This document shows, piece by piece, positions 44,216-53,376 of a stretch of 64,000 bases of DNA. Below the pieces are notes generated by a model, which did no database searches, was not told the DNA's origin, and was given only the letters and a program-made list of their open reading frames with translations. Source of the DNA: Bradyrhizobium lablabi (lineage in GTDB: Bacteria > Pseudomonadota > Alphaproteobacteria > Rhizobiales > Xanthobacteraceae). Location of the stretch: contig NZ_LT670844.1 of NCBI RefSeq assembly GCF_900141755.1, positions 1,984,001 to 2,048,000 on the forward strand, given 5' to 3'. Each line of letters starts with the position of its first letter. Within the stretch, counting starts at the first letter, position 1. A program made the translations under genes and the position numbers.

Positions 44216-44514
44216 TCTTTATCAGAAGGCGGGCCGAAGGCATCGAATACGTCCTTCATACTCTCGACATAAACGAGACACGCACACCGGAGAAGAGATG
44301 TGAAGTCGTTAGCCTCGCCGTGAAATCTTAAAGTCTCGTCGTGAAGCTTTGTAAGGAACCGGTCAAGGGTCGCACCTTTTTCAGCAGCAAGCTTTTCCAA
44401 AATGTTCCAGAACATGGCCTCAAGACGAATTGAGGTGACATGGGCACCCAACCGTACCGATCGAATTTGAAAGGCGCAGCTTTTTAAGTCCAGTTCAGAA
44501 AACAGCTTGCACAT
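44212..44514 (-). CDS. Ribbon-helix-helix domain protein
   Basis: A 100-residue protein with the RHH_4-type pattern: FQIRSVRLGAHVTSIRLEAM then FWNILEKLAAEKGATLDRFL with TKLHDETLRFHG and TSLLRCACLVYVES. Such proteins are small DNA-binding regulators common in alphaproteobacteria. It overlaps azlC by 4 bp and probably regulates, or at least is co-expressed with, the exporter genes. Confidence 0.8.
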   Translation of the reverse strand: MCKLFSELDLKSCAFQIRSVRLGAHVTSIRLEAMFWNILEKLAAEKGATLDRFLTKLHDETLRFHGEANDFTSLLRCACLVYVESMKDVFDAFGPPSDKE

Positions 44515-44580
44515 TTTTTCCTCTAATCCTTGTTCGCCAAGGCCGCAAAGATCTGGCTACATTTTGTAGTCGAGCTGGCT

Positions 44581-44625
44581 TCACTTTGCCGATGCTCACT
44601 TTGCCGATGCTCACTTTCCGATCGC
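44581..44625. repeat. Short 15-bp tandem repeat at the tautomerase stop
   Basis: The unit CACTTTGCCGATGCT occurs twice and a third partial time (CACTTTCCGATCG) immediately downstream of and across the last codons of the tautomerase gene. A related stretch (CTCACTTTCCGATCGCC) reappears in azlC near 44170. Probably slippage; no function assigned. Confidence 0.6.
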
Positions 44626-45054
44626 CTGCATGAACTCGCGATCGGCGGCCGGCAGTGCTTCATTCCAAGCCGGCTCGTCGCCCGCTTCAGGAAGGAGACA
44701 TCCGAATTCAATCATCTGTCGAGCAGGCAGTTCGCCGACATAGATCCAAATGCTGCGCTGATCAGTCGCGCCGGCGGCTGCACCAACCGCCTTCGCCATG
44801 AGGTGAATCATTCTGGTCTTGTCGATGGCAGCTCGGCCAGCCCGGATGTGGCCGAAGATAAACAGGTGATCGTGCTTCAGTGCGGCTCCGCCTATAAAGT
44901 AATTGCCAGGCTTGACCTCATCAAAGATGACCTGCGCAAAGTAAGTTGGGGCGCCGGTCACCTCTGCGTGGATGCGGGTGATTTCTCCTGCTATTTTACT
45001 TTTCTGCTGCGCCGACAAGCGGCCTTCGATGCTCGTGCAGTAATAGGTCGGCAT
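44611..45054 (-). CDS. cis-3-chloroacrylate dehalogenase-like tautomerase
   Basis: Tautomerase-superfamily enzyme of 147 residues. After Met removal the N-terminal Pro1 is exposed (MPTYYCTSIEG). Residues known to matter in cis-CaaD are all present: His28 (ITRIHAEVTGAP), Arg70 and Arg73 (FGHIRAGR), then Tyr104 in IWIYVGELPARQM and Glu115 in MIEFG (Tyr103 and Glu114 in cis-CaaD, one-residue insertion). The homologue Cg10062 has the same set, so hydration of acetylenic or haloacrylic acids to malonate semialdehyde is a fair prediction, not proof. ATG 45054 is preferred since it exposes Pro1. Downstream of the lactate permease gene. Confidence 0.85.
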   Translation of the reverse strand: MPTYYCTSIEGRLSAQQKSKIAGEITRIHAEVTGAPTYFAQVIFDEVKPGNYFIGGAALKHDHLFIFGHIRAGRAAIDKTRMIHLMAKAVGAAAGATDQRSIWIYVGELPARQMIEFGCLLPEAGDEPAWNEALPAADREFMQAIGK

Positions 45055-45116
45055 TGGTTTCAAACCTCTCTGAATTGTTTGAACGCTATGACATCATCGT
45101 CACAAACGATCCTGCA

Positions 45117-46781
45117 TTATTTGATGACCATCGCAGTGAACGGATAGACATACGCCTGCAAGGTCACGAACAGGCCGACGAGACACGCCAACACTATGGA
45201 GTACCGGAAGACGTAGCGCAGGACCGCACCTTCGTGGCCGTACCAGTTGGTCGCAGTGGAGGCCACCACGATCGACTGTGCGTCGATCATCTTGCCCATG
45301 ACGCCGCCAGAGGAGTTCGCCGCTGCCATCAGGATCGGCGAGATGCCAAGCTGTTCAGACGTGATCTTCTGCAGGTTACCGAACAGCACGTTCGATGCCG
45401 TGTCGGAACCCGTCAACGCTACGCCCAACCAGCCGAGCAGCGTACCGAAGAACGGGTACAGCACTCCGGTCGCCGCGAAGGCGAGACCCAGCGTGGCATC
45501 GACGCCCGACAGGCGCGTCAATGTGCCGATCGCCAGCACCGCCGAGATTGTGATCAGCGAGATCGCGCAGACCCTGATGGTGCGGCCGTATTCGCCGATC
45601 AACTTGGCCGGCGAGAAGCCCATCAGGAAGCCCGAGATAAGCGCCGCGATCAGCAGGCCCGTTCCAGTGAAGGACAGGTAGGTGAATGAGAACACGGCAC
45701 CTTCGGGCGTCGGCTTTGTGGCCACCGGCGGCCCCTTGTTGATCATGTTGTGCAGATCGGGAACGGGGTAGTTCCAGGTAAAGATCGAGTTCGCCCAGAT
45801 CTTGAACGAGTTGTTACCCCAGATCAGCATCACCACGCAGACGATGATCCATGGCAGTATAGCGCTCCAGAGTTGCGACTGCGACAAAGGCGTCGTGTCC
45901 AGCGGCTTCGCGGCTTTCATCGTGGACGCCGACTCGTCCTTGCCGCGTAGCGCTGGCGACAGCCAGAGTTTCTTCGGTTGCCAGACTTTCAGGAACAGGA
46001 TCAGCGCGGCCATGGAGATCAGCGACGCGCCGATATCGACGATCCATGGGTTGATGTAGTTCGAAATCACGAATTGCGGTAACGCAAACGAAACTGCGGT
46101 GACCAGAATTGCCGGCCATACCTGCATCATTCCGCGCCATCCGGCGAAGGCCCAGATAACCGCAAACGGAACGATCAGCGAGAACAGCGGCAACTGGCGT
46201 CCGACCATCGCGCCGAGAATGTACGGATCAAATCCGGTGACGGATGCGAGGCCCTGGATCGGCGTGCCGAGTGCGCCGTATGCCACGGGCGCCGTGTTGG
46301 CGATCAGCGACAGGCCGGACGCCGCGAGCGGCGAGAAGCCGAGACCGATCAGGATCGCGCCAGTGATCGCGACGGGCGTACCGAAGCCGGAAGCTCCTTC
46401 AAAGAACGCACCGAATGAAAATGCTATCAGCAGCAACTGCAGTCGACGGTCCGTGGTGACGCCGCCGATGGCTCGCTGCAGCAGTTCGAATCGTCCGGTT
46501 TCCACCGTGATGCGGTAAAGGAAAATGACGTTCAGCACGATCCAGCCGATCGGGAAGAAGCCGACGACGACGCCGAGCAGTGAGGCGCGGATCGACATGC
46601 CCGCCGGCATGGTGAAGACGAAGATCGTGATGATGTTGGCGATGATCAGCGCAATAATCGCAGCGATATGCGCCTTGACCTTGCCGCTGGCGATCATCAA
46701 AAGCAGCGCAATAACCGGCACTGCGGCCGCGATCGTCGATATCGCGGCATCGCCGAGCGGGTTATAGATTTGATTCCACAT
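45117..46781 (-). CDS. lldP: L-lactate permease family transporter
   Basis: A 554-residue membrane protein with about 13 helices. Family marks include FEGASGFGTPVAITGAILIG, SLIANTAPVAYGALGTPIQG and LTGSDTASNVLFGNLQ near the end. It imports lactate, glycolate or related 2-hydroxy acids with protons. Placed 113 bp downstream of the FMN 2-hydroxyacid dehydrogenase gene on the same strand, it probably supplies that enzyme. Confidence 0.93.
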   Translation of the reverse strand: MWNQIYNPLGDAAISTIAAAVPVIALLLMIASGKVKAHIAAIIALIIANIITIFVFTMPAGMSIRASLLGVVVGFFPIGWIVLNVIFLYRITVETGRFELLQRAIGGVTTDRRLQLLLIAFSFGAFFEGASGFGTPVAITGAILIGLGFSPLAASGLSLIANTAPVAYGALGTPIQGLASVTGFDPYILGAMVGRQLPLFSLIVPFAVIWAFAGWRGMMQVWPAILVTAVSFALPQFVISNYINPWIVDIGASLISMAALILFLKVWQPKKLWLSPALRGKDESASTMKAAKPLDTTPLSQSQLWSAILPWIIVCVVMLIWGNNSFKIWANSIFTWNYPVPDLHNMINKGPPVATKPTPEGAVFSFTYLSFTGTGLLIAALISGFLMGFSPAKLIGEYGRTIRVCAISLITISAVLAIGTLTRLSGVDATLGLAFAATGVLYPFFGTLLGWLGVALTGSDTASNVLFGNLQKITSEQLGISPILMAAANSSGGVMGKMIDAQSIVVASTATNWYGHEGAVLRYVFRYSIVLACLVGLFVTLQAYVYPFTAMVIK

Positions 46782-46894
46782 GTTGTTTCTTTCCCCCAGT
46801 GAAACGCTTGTTTGACTTTTCTTCTCGTAACGCTGTCGTCATTGCGATCAGCGGCTGGTCATTGTCCGCGACAATGCCGATCCCGGCGCCCGGG

Positions 46895-48052
46895 TCATGG
46901 GTCTGCTATGTTGTTCAAACTGATGTTTCGTACCGCTGTGGTGCCCGTCAGCGCCATCGAAACATCCAGTTCCTGACGGATGATATCGATTGCCTTGGTA
47001 ACACCCGCTTTGCCACCAGCACCGAGACCATAGACATAGGCACGACCTGCCATGCAGGACTTCGCCCCCAGCGCAATCGCCCGCAGCACGTCCTGCCCCG
47101 AGCGAATGCCGCCGTCGAATATGATCTCGACATCCGACCCGACCGCTTGGGCAATCTTCGGTAGCGCGGCCGCGGATGATGGCGCGCCGTCAAGCTGCCT
47201 TCCGCCATGATTTGAGACGACGATTGCAGAGACACCCAAACCAGCAGCGATCCTGGCATCTTCCACATCGAGAATTCCCTTTAAGACGATCTTTCCCGGC
47301 CAGATGCTGCGAATCCATTCGATATCCTTCCAGTTCAGCGTCGCGTCGAACTGGGTCGCCATCCATTTGGCGAGAGTCGTCACATTTTCCATTCCTTTAA
47401 TGTGACCGGCGAGATTGCCGAATGTCTTGCGTTTCCCCTTAAGAATGCTCATTGCCCAAGTCGGCTTGGTCGCCACGTCGACAACATTGGCGAATGTGAT
47501 CTGAGGCGGCACCGTCATGCCATTTTTCACGTCGCAGTAACGTTGGCCCAGAATGGGCAAATCCAAGGTCGGGAAAAGCGCGCTACATTTGGCCGCAATG
47601 GCACGCTGGATCAGTTCGCGTACAAATCCCCGATCGCGCATCACATACAGCTGAAACCAGAACGGGGCATCGACGGCGGCTGCAACATCCTCGATCGAAC
47701 AGATCGACATGGTGCTCAGACAGAATGGAATTCCGGCTTGCTGCGCGGCACGACAGGCCAGGATTTCCCCATCGCCTCGTTGCATGCCGAGTAAACCGAT
47801 GGGAGCGAGTGCCAGCGGCAGGGATGACGGCTCGCCGAGAATGGTGGTTGTTAAATCACGCTTGTCGACATTGATCGCAACCCGTTGGCGAAGCTTGATC
47901 GCCTCCAAGTCGCTCCTATTGGCGCGCAATGTCGACTGCGAGTACGAGCCGTGATCGCCATACTCGAAGAAAGCCCTGGGGACCCGCCGTTCGGCAATTC
48001 GACGTAGATCGTCGATGCTCGTAACCTTTCCCAGATTTTGATTCCGTAGCAT
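46895..48052 (-). CDS. lldD: FMN-dependent 2-hydroxyacid dehydrogenase (L-lactate dehydrogenase-like)
   Basis: TIM-barrel flavoprotein of 385 residues oxidising L-lactate or another 2-hydroxy acid to the 2-oxo acid. Family motifs: ALAPIGLLGMQRGDGEILAC, FWFQLYVMRDR, LPTLDLPILG-type core, KGILDVEDARIAAG, and the active-site VSNHGGRQLDGAPSS with DGGIRSGQDVLRAIALGAKS (FMN phosphate site). The gene name assumes L-lactate; mandelate or glycolate are alternatives. In an operon with the permease. Confidence 0.9.
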   Translation of the reverse strand: MLRNQNLGKVTSIDDLRRIAERRVPRAFFEYGDHGSYSQSTLRANRSDLEAIKLRQRVAINVDKRDLTTTILGEPSSLPLALAPIGLLGMQRGDGEILACRAAQQAGIPFCLSTMSICSIEDVAAAVDAPFWFQLYVMRDRGFVRELIQRAIAAKCSALFPTLDLPILGQRYCDVKNGMTVPPQITFANVVDVATKPTWAMSILKGKRKTFGNLAGHIKGMENVTTLAKWMATQFDATLNWKDIEWIRSIWPGKIVLKGILDVEDARIAAGLGVSAIVVSNHGGRQLDGAPSSAAALPKIAQAVGSDVEIIFDGGIRSGQDVLRAIALGAKSCMAGRAYVYGLGAGGKAGVTKAIDIIRQELDVSMALTGTTAVRNISLNNIADP

Positions 48053-48278
48053 AGTTTTAGGAACTCCCGAACGAATGACGTTTCCGACCAGGCTTCGCCT
48101 TCGCGCGACCGACTGCCACGCTGAAGTTCGATTGAGCCCAGCCGATGCATTCTTGTTTTGGCCGATGGGCGACTAGTACCTTTTGGAGACCACGCCAATT
48201 CAGGCTGGGCCCACTCTGTAACTCCGATGTTTTGCAGCCCCGGTGGTGCCGGTCGGCGGTCTGCGGCTTCCGGCGGGC

Positions 48279-49139
48279 TCAACCAAAGGGATTGCTGAGC
48301 GTGCCGAGCCCGCTAATCGAGATCGTGACGGTGTCACCAGGCTTCAGGAATTTTGGCGGGTTGAACCCCAGGCCAACCCCGGCTGGGGTGCCCGTTGCGA
48401 TGATATCGCCTGGCACGAGGGCGAGGCCGGCGGAGATGGTCTCGATAAGTCCAGGGATGTCAAAGATCAGATCGCGGGTGTTGGCGTCTTGGCGAAGTTC
48501 ACTGTTGACCCAGGTCTGCAGCTGAAGGTTCTCCGCGTCGACTTCATCCGCTGTCGTTATCCAGGGTCCCATCGGACAAAACGTATCGAGCGCCTTTCCG
48601 AGGTACCATTGGCGATGATCTTTCTGGCGATCACGCGCGGTAACATCATTGATGATGGTGTAACCCCAGATGTAACCCTTTGCATCAGAGCGCTTGATAT
48701 TGCGTCCATGACTGCCGATGACAACTGCAAGTTCGCCTTCGTAATCCACCGCTGCCGTCACGCCCGGATGAGTCTCTACCGTAGCCCCTGGGCCGACCAC
48801 ACAATTGGCAGGCTTCGAAAACACGGCGGGGTGATCGTCGATTTCCGCTCCCTTGATTGCGCCAGCTTCATATCCACTACTAGCGAATTCCTTCGCATGA
48901 TCACGATAATTCTTGCCTACGCAAAATATGTTGCGGCGCGGCCGCGGGATCGGCGCCAACAGCTTGACCAGGTCAAGGTCCAAGCTCGCACCTACAGAGC
49001 TCGACGTCGGCGCGATCTCTTTGAAACGACTAATCAGGTCGACCATATCGGTCGCTTTGAGCGGAACAATACGCCCTTTGTCAGCGTCTACGAGGCCGGC
49101 CTGCTCACGACCGCCATGCCGAAACGTGGCAAATTTCAT
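48279..49139 (-). CDS. Fumarylacetoacetate hydrolase family protein
   Basis: A 286-residue enzyme: N-terminal KFATFRHGGREQAGLVDADK, then NIFCVGKNYRDHAKE, FSKPANCVVGPGATV, VDYEGELAVVIGSHGRNI (Glu ligands) and GYTIINDVTARDRQ (Asp ligand) with GDIIATGTPAGVGLGF near the C-terminus. Members hydrolyse acylpyruvates or decarboxylate oxaloacetate-like compounds. The start at 49139 (MKFATFR) is chosen over one 24 codons upstream. Part of the minus-strand operon with tautomerase and lldD. Confidence 0.88.
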   Translation of the reverse strand: MKFATFRHGGREQAGLVDADKGRIVPLKATDMVDLISRFKEIAPTSSSVGASLDLDLVKLLAPIPRPRRNIFCVGKNYRDHAKEFASSGYEAGAIKGAEIDDHPAVFSKPANCVVGPGATVETHPGVTAAVDYEGELAVVIGSHGRNIKRSDAKGYIWGYTIINDVTARDRQKDHRQWYLGKALDTFCPMGPWITTADEVDAENLQLQTWVNSELRQDANTRDLIFDIPGLIETISAGLALVPGDIIATGTPAGVGLGFNPPKFLKPGDTVTISISGLGTLSNPFG

Positions 49140-49415
49140 ACGTTGCTCCCGGGGTTTCCGCGACCAGGCTACAAGCCTAATCCAAGTTTCTTTTCGAATG
49201 ACGATGTCCAAGCCCGCTCAGACCACCGCCGCCGTTTTTGACGACCGCTTCTATTGTGATCGATTGCCGAGGCTCACGGATGCTATCGCGATGACTGGTA
49301 TTGCTTTGGTTGGCGCGCCCCGAGCAAACCTGATCGGGACGACCATGGAACAACATGCGGGCCGGAGCTGCCGCGACTGCCGCTTGCCGCTGACATCATC
49401 CGGCCCGGCGATCGA

Positions 49416-49805
49416 TCACTTGGGCGCGTACTGCATTTCCCCGTTGCCAAAGGACCAGTCTTCGCGCGCGGAATCTACAAGGTTGATGAAAATGTCGGCC
49501 TTCGAGACCTTCCCTTTGACGTGAATGTCATCGGCGATTCTCTTGTAGAATTCCTTCTTTACTTCGATCGATCTTCCCGCGACCCAGGTCACCTGAATGA
49601 AGATGATGTTACGCGAGTACTGAATGCCCAGGTAGCCGTCAGCAGGAAACACGAGCTCTTCGGCTGTATGACGCGTGATGATCTGGAACTTGTCGTTCGC
49701 AGGAACTTTCGCGACTTCCACCATCGCATCATAAACCGCCTCACTTACGGTGCGCACGAGTTCCGCGGATGCGTCCTTGCTTAGATCAATTCTGACTAAC
49801 GGCAT
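49416..49805 (-). CDS. MSAD-like tautomerase (cytoplasmic)
   Basis: Tautomerase-superfamily protein of 129 residues. Pro1 is exposed (MPLVRIDLSKD). Asp37 is in place (VPANDKFQI), and the C-terminal REDWSFGNGEMQY resembles the tail of malonate semialdehyde decarboxylase. The two catalytic arginines of MSAD (73 and 75) are not conserved: Trp73 and Ala75, with Arg77 kept. The true reaction may therefore differ (keto-enol tautomerisation or hydratase). First gene of the minus-strand operon, divergent from the LysR gene at 50017. Confidence 0.87.
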   Translation of the reverse strand: MPLVRIDLSKDASAELVRTVSEAVYDAMVEVAKVPANDKFQIITRHTAEELVFPADGYLGIQYSRNIIFIQVTWVAGRSIEVKKEFYKRIADDIHVKGKVSKADIFINLVDSAREDWSFGNGEMQYAPK

Positions 49806-49990
49806 TTCTCTCTCCTTCTTGGTGAATTTCCGGCAGCGTCAACGAACGTTCGGAAGGCGCCGATCCGAAATTTTTCTTGGCAAACTCGGTGGGCGGAACT
49901 GGGCGCGAACTACTCGGACTGTTTTGCCTTCGCGTTGATGGACTAGAGCGGAATAGGCTAGACAATAGCTTGCATCAAGCGCATAATTTT

Positions 49991-50003
49991 CATAAATAGC
50001 ATG
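49991..50003. promoter_or_regulatory. LysR-gene proximal site (CATAAATAGCATG)
   Basis: Lies 13 bases before the LysR start. The two LysR relics at 36.4 and 38.3 kb have the perfect palindrome CATGC-ATA-GCATG at the same distance from their start codons. Probably part of the autoregulatory or promoter region. Confidence 0.45.
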
Positions 50004-50016
50004 CGAGTATGGCATC

Positions 50017-50961
50017 ATGATCGAGGATTTACGGGCTTTCGCGGCTGTGGTGGATGAGAAGTCGCTCACCAAGGCCGCATCAAAATTGCATCTGACTCAA
50101 TCGGCAATTTCCCGACGCATTCAGCAGCTGGAAGAGACATTGGGGGCGTCGTTGCTTGACCGCTCGAATAGACCTCCCAACCCAACGCTCTTGGGCAGTC
50201 GCGTGTATGAGAAGGCTATTCCCATTCTTCAGGCCATCAATCAGTTGGTGGTCCTGCCGAAGGAAGACGAAACACCTTCGGGAATACTGCGCCTCGGTGT
50301 TACTCATGCAATCAGCGACATGATTTTGGCCGACTCCATCAAGCGAATGAGGGAAGAATTTCCGTTGCTCGACGTCAGGCTACGGACTGAGTGGAGCACA
50401 GGGCTTTCGAAACAAGTGATCTGCAGCGATCTCGATGCAGCCGTCATTTTCCTGCCCCATAGTGGGAAGCCGGCTGCGCCCCTCATCGGTCGATACGTTA
50501 CATCCCTTGAGGTCGTCATCGTTCAGAGCAAGCAATATCCAATATTCAACCGCAGGATTTCGATGACTGCGCTTGCAAAAGAAGGTTGGATCCTGAATCC
50601 GCAAGGCTGCGGATATCGGGCAGAATTGGAGCGCGCGATCGGAGAGGTCGGCGAAAGCCTACGTGTAGTGGTCGACACCTACGGGACGGAAATCCAGCTC
50701 CGAATGATCGCTTCCGGACTCGGTCTCGGGGTGGTGCCGCGAAGCGTTCTTTATGCGAGCATGAGTCTGGAAGAACTTTCGATCGTCGAGGTATCCGATT
50801 TTTCGATGACTTTGGATATTTGGGTCGTGCATCTCAAAGAAATTGGCAATCTCAAAAAAGCCATCGAGGCTCTTCGAGAAACGGTGGCGGCTGGATTTAT
50901 TCCCTACTCCGACGTGCGCACTCCGAAGCGTGCCAAACTTAGAGACAAGAAGCGCGGCTGA
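50017..50961 (+). CDS. LysR-family transcriptional regulator
   Basis: A 314-residue activator with an N-terminal winged HTH (MIEDLRAFAAVVDEKSLTKA, then ASKLHLTQSAISRRIQQLEE) and a periplasmic-binding-protein-like effector domain (SGILRLGVTHAISDMILADS... ending MIASGLGLGVVPRSVLY). Divergently placed 211 bp from the tautomerase / FAH / lldD / permease operon, which it most likely controls in response to a pathway acid. Fragments of a paralogue are found in the 431-bp repeats. Confidence 0.93.
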   Translation: MIEDLRAFAAVVDEKSLTKAASKLHLTQSAISRRIQQLEETLGASLLDRSNRPPNPTLLGSRVYEKAIPILQAINQLVVLPKEDETPSGILRLGVTHAISDMILADSIKRMREEFPLLDVRLRTEWSTGLSKQVICSDLDAAVIFLPHSGKPAAPLIGRYVTSLEVVIVQSKQYPIFNRRISMTALAKEGWILNPQGCGYRAELERAIGEVGESLRVVVDTYGTEIQLRMIASGLGLGVVPRSVLYASMSLEELSIVEVSDFSMTLDIWVVHLKEIGNLKKAIEALRETVAAGFIPYSDVRTPKRAKLRDKKRG

Positions 50962-51052
50962 GATTGCAGGTCACGTGGTCATATACGCGAACACACGCTG
51001 GCGAGCCGACGGTCACGAACCTAGATGATACACGGGAATCAAATCTCCATCG

Positions 51053-51325
51053 TCAACTTAGCCATTGTTCACGGCCGACTATGGAATTTGTGGCAAAGCT
51101 ACGTGGTGACAAGCCAGTCGCTCCGGAAAATAACCGGCTGAAATAGGTCGGGTCGTTGAGACCGAGCGCATCGGCGATCGTCGAAATCGGCAGATTGGTA
51201 TTGGTCCGCTTCCCGCGAGCGATCTGCGCTGCTGCTAGATTTGGATGCAAATAGCGAACGGCGTAAGCGCGCAAAATGGCCAACCACATCATCGCCACTC
51301 TCTTCGATATCATCGGATTGCCCAC
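51053..51325 (-). pseudogene. AraC-family regulator, C-terminal remnant
   Basis: Contains LPISTIADALGLNDPTYFSR with LFSGATGLSPRSFA, the second helix-turn-helix signature of AraC proteins, preceded by a short IARGKRTNTN linker. The first HTH and sensor domain are absent, and the first 20 or so residues look like chance sequence. Expression as a functional protein is unlikely. Confidence 0.65.
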
Positions 51326-51575
51326 ACTACGCCTCCCAGGAGTTTCGCGGCCAGTACGGGGGCCCGGTTCGGGCTCTATTTGCCTGTGAGGTCTGGCCTG
51401 AATGCGAATTCAAACATTCATGATGGGTATCGCGTGGCCGCTTCGCTCACGCGTCGGGCGTATTGCCATATTTAGAAAAGGGTCGAAAATCTCGTTACAA
51501 TCGGTGCGCCAAGGATGTCGTTTCGCGACTCACTCCTACTTGGCGCCAGAGAGAGACGCAAATAAATGAATTCCT

Positions 51576-52676
51576 TCACTGGTCGGCTCGGTGGGCTGCG
51601 ACCGCTTCCTCATTCCATTCGATACCAACGCCAGGCACATCGGGAATGTGCAGCAATCCGTCGCTAATTTTATAGGGGCTTTGCAAGATAGGATCGGCCC
51701 AATCTTGCCATTCCAGCCAATGCGCGGTCTCCGTGATACGCATTACATGAGCGGCCACCTCGGGGTACAGATGTGTGGACATCGGTATGCCAGCCGCTCC
51801 CGCGATTCCCGCTGCTCTTAGCCAACCTGTCACACCGCCAATGCGCATGAAATCTGGCATGACAAGATCGCATGCCTTTCGCTGTAGCGCGGTGTGCAGA
51901 TCGCGAGAGCCGTAGAAATTCTCACCAATCTGGATCGGGGTCTTCAACTCGGCCGCCAGCTGCACATAGCCATCGAGGTTGTCATAAACGATAGGTTCTT
52001 CGATCCACGCCAGGCCCGCATCATCAATCATGTGGCACCGTTGCAGGGCTTCTCCAAGGTGTAAGCCCTGGTTGAAGTCGGCCATCAGTTCGATGTCATC
52101 GCCGACAGCAGCCCTAATGGCATGAATGGCGGCCAGATCGTCGCTTGCGCGTTCGCGGCCAAGCCGCAGCTTCAGCGCAGTGAAGCCTCCTTCATCGCGC
52201 AACGCAATCGCGTCTGATGCTACAACCTCCGGTGCCTGAAGCCACAACCCGTTGCTGTTGTACGCCTTCACAGGCCCCACCGAACCGCCCAGCAAAACGC
52301 AAAGCGGCACACCTCTCGCCTTTGCCAGGGCATCCCAGGCCGCCATATCCAGTCCGGATACAGCAATCATGGAAAGCCCTTGATAACCTACAAAATGCAA
52401 CGACTTGCGCGCGAGTTCGTAAAGCTCGACGGGCGCAATGCGCCGACCCTTAAGCATATCGCCGAAATCTTCCAGCGCCGGAACCAAATAGCGCATCGTC
52501 TTGATCGTATAGGGCTCAAGATAGCTCCGCCCCACGATGCCTTCTTCAGTGATGAGGTCGATCAGGATCAGCGGCCAGTCGGTGATGTTAGCAATTCGGG
52601 CGACAACCGGGCGCTTCAGCTTGAGCACGACCGCTCTCGCCCTGATAGATTTTAATTTGAGCGAAGCAACTTGCAT
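51576..52676 (-). CDS. Mandelate racemase/muconate lactonizing enzyme-type protein (enolase superfamily)
   Basis: A 366-residue enolase-superfamily enzyme: capping domain to about residue 125, then barrel. Catalytic and metal residues visible: the Lys of TALKLRLGR, Asp in IELMADFNQG, Glu in AWIEEPIVYD, Glu in TPIQIGENFYG, and His in MSTHLYPEVAAH, which together suggest the mandelate racemase subgroup. It abstracts a proton alpha to a carboxylate (racemase or dehydratase). The start is at 52676 (MQVASLKLKSIRARAVVLKL); the longer frame would overlap the TetR promoter. Divergent from the TetR gene. Confidence 0.88.
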   Translation of the reverse strand: MQVASLKLKSIRARAVVLKLKRPVVARIANITDWPLILIDLITEEGIVGRSYLEPYTIKTMRYLVPALEDFGDMLKGRRIAPVELYELARKSLHFVGYQGLSMIAVSGLDMAAWDALAKARGVPLCVLLGGSVGPVKAYNSNGLWLQAPEVVASDAIALRDEGGFTALKLRLGRERASDDLAAIHAIRAAVGDDIELMADFNQGLHLGEALQRCHMIDDAGLAWIEEPIVYDNLDGYVQLAAELKTPIQIGENFYGSRDLHTALQRKACDLVMPDFMRIGGVTGWLRAAGIAGAAGIPMSTHLYPEVAAHVMRITETAHWLEWQDWADPILQSPYKISDGLLHIPDVPGVGIEWNEEAVAAHRADQ

Positions 52677-52803
52677 TGCAACACGTCCTAATCCTGTCTT
52701 GATGCCTGGCGGAACTTCCGAGAGGCTGCAACTGCAGAGCCTTTCAAGTAATGGCGAAGCTGTAAATACACTCACCGGTATACTTCTTGGATGGGAGCCC
52801 CAC

Positions 52804-53376
52804 ATGCGCCTACAGAAGGCTGAGATCCGACGGCGAATTATCGATGCTGCTTATGGATGTTTCTGGCGCTCGGGGTTCAGGCGAACCAGCGTTGACAAAA
52901 TTGCTGAACAGGCCGGAGTGACGAAGCGTACAATCTATTCATATTTCCGGAGTAAGGACGATCTGCTCGCGACAGTACTTCTGCGTTACGGAGAACTGGC
53001 CGCAGAGCGGCTGCAACATATTGGCGACCGCATGCCAGCCGATCGCAACGGATTGATCGATTCGTATTTCGCTCAGTTGGGAGGATGGGCGAGCACGACG
53101 CCACGTTGGTCGGGATCGGGTTTCACCCGACTGGTTGTAGAACTCGCGGACTTACCCGGCCACCCGGCTCGCGCCATCGCGCGCCGTGCCAAAGCCGCGA
53201 CGGAATCATGGCTCGCCGAGCGGCTCACAACTGCGCGCGTACCATACCCGCACGAGCGCGCGCGCGAAATAATGTTGTTGACGGAAGGCTCGATGGCGTT
53301 GACGCTCATTCATGGTGGTAGCAACTACATCGATGCTGCGGCACGCGCTGCAAAACAACTCGTTAAGCAAAAATAA
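52804..53376 (+). CDS. TetR-family transcriptional regulator
   Basis: A 190-residue repressor with the TetR_N helix-turn-helix at residues about 8-55 (IRRRIIDAAYGCFWRSGFRR, then TSVDKIAEQAGVTKRTIYSY with FRSKDDLLA) and a ligand-binding helical domain. GGGAG precedes ATG 52804. Longer in-frame extension back to 52537 is antisense to the racemase gene and rejected. It likely represses the divergent racemase-like gene through the 127-bp spacer. Confidence 0.92.
   Translation: MRLQKAEIRRRIIDAAYGCFWRSGFRRTSVDKIAEQAGVTKRTIYSYFRSKDDLLATVLLRYGELAAERLQHIGDRMPADRNGLIDSYFAQLGGWASTTPRWSGSGFTRLVVELADLPGHPARAIARRAKAATESWLAERLTTARVPYPHERAREIMLLTEGSMALTLIHGGSNYIDAAARAAKQLVKQK

Noticed and set aside
44581..44625. 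Possible CRISPR-like array from repeated 15-mers
   Set aside because: Only about 2.6 head-to-tail units with no spacers; a slippage tandem repeat.
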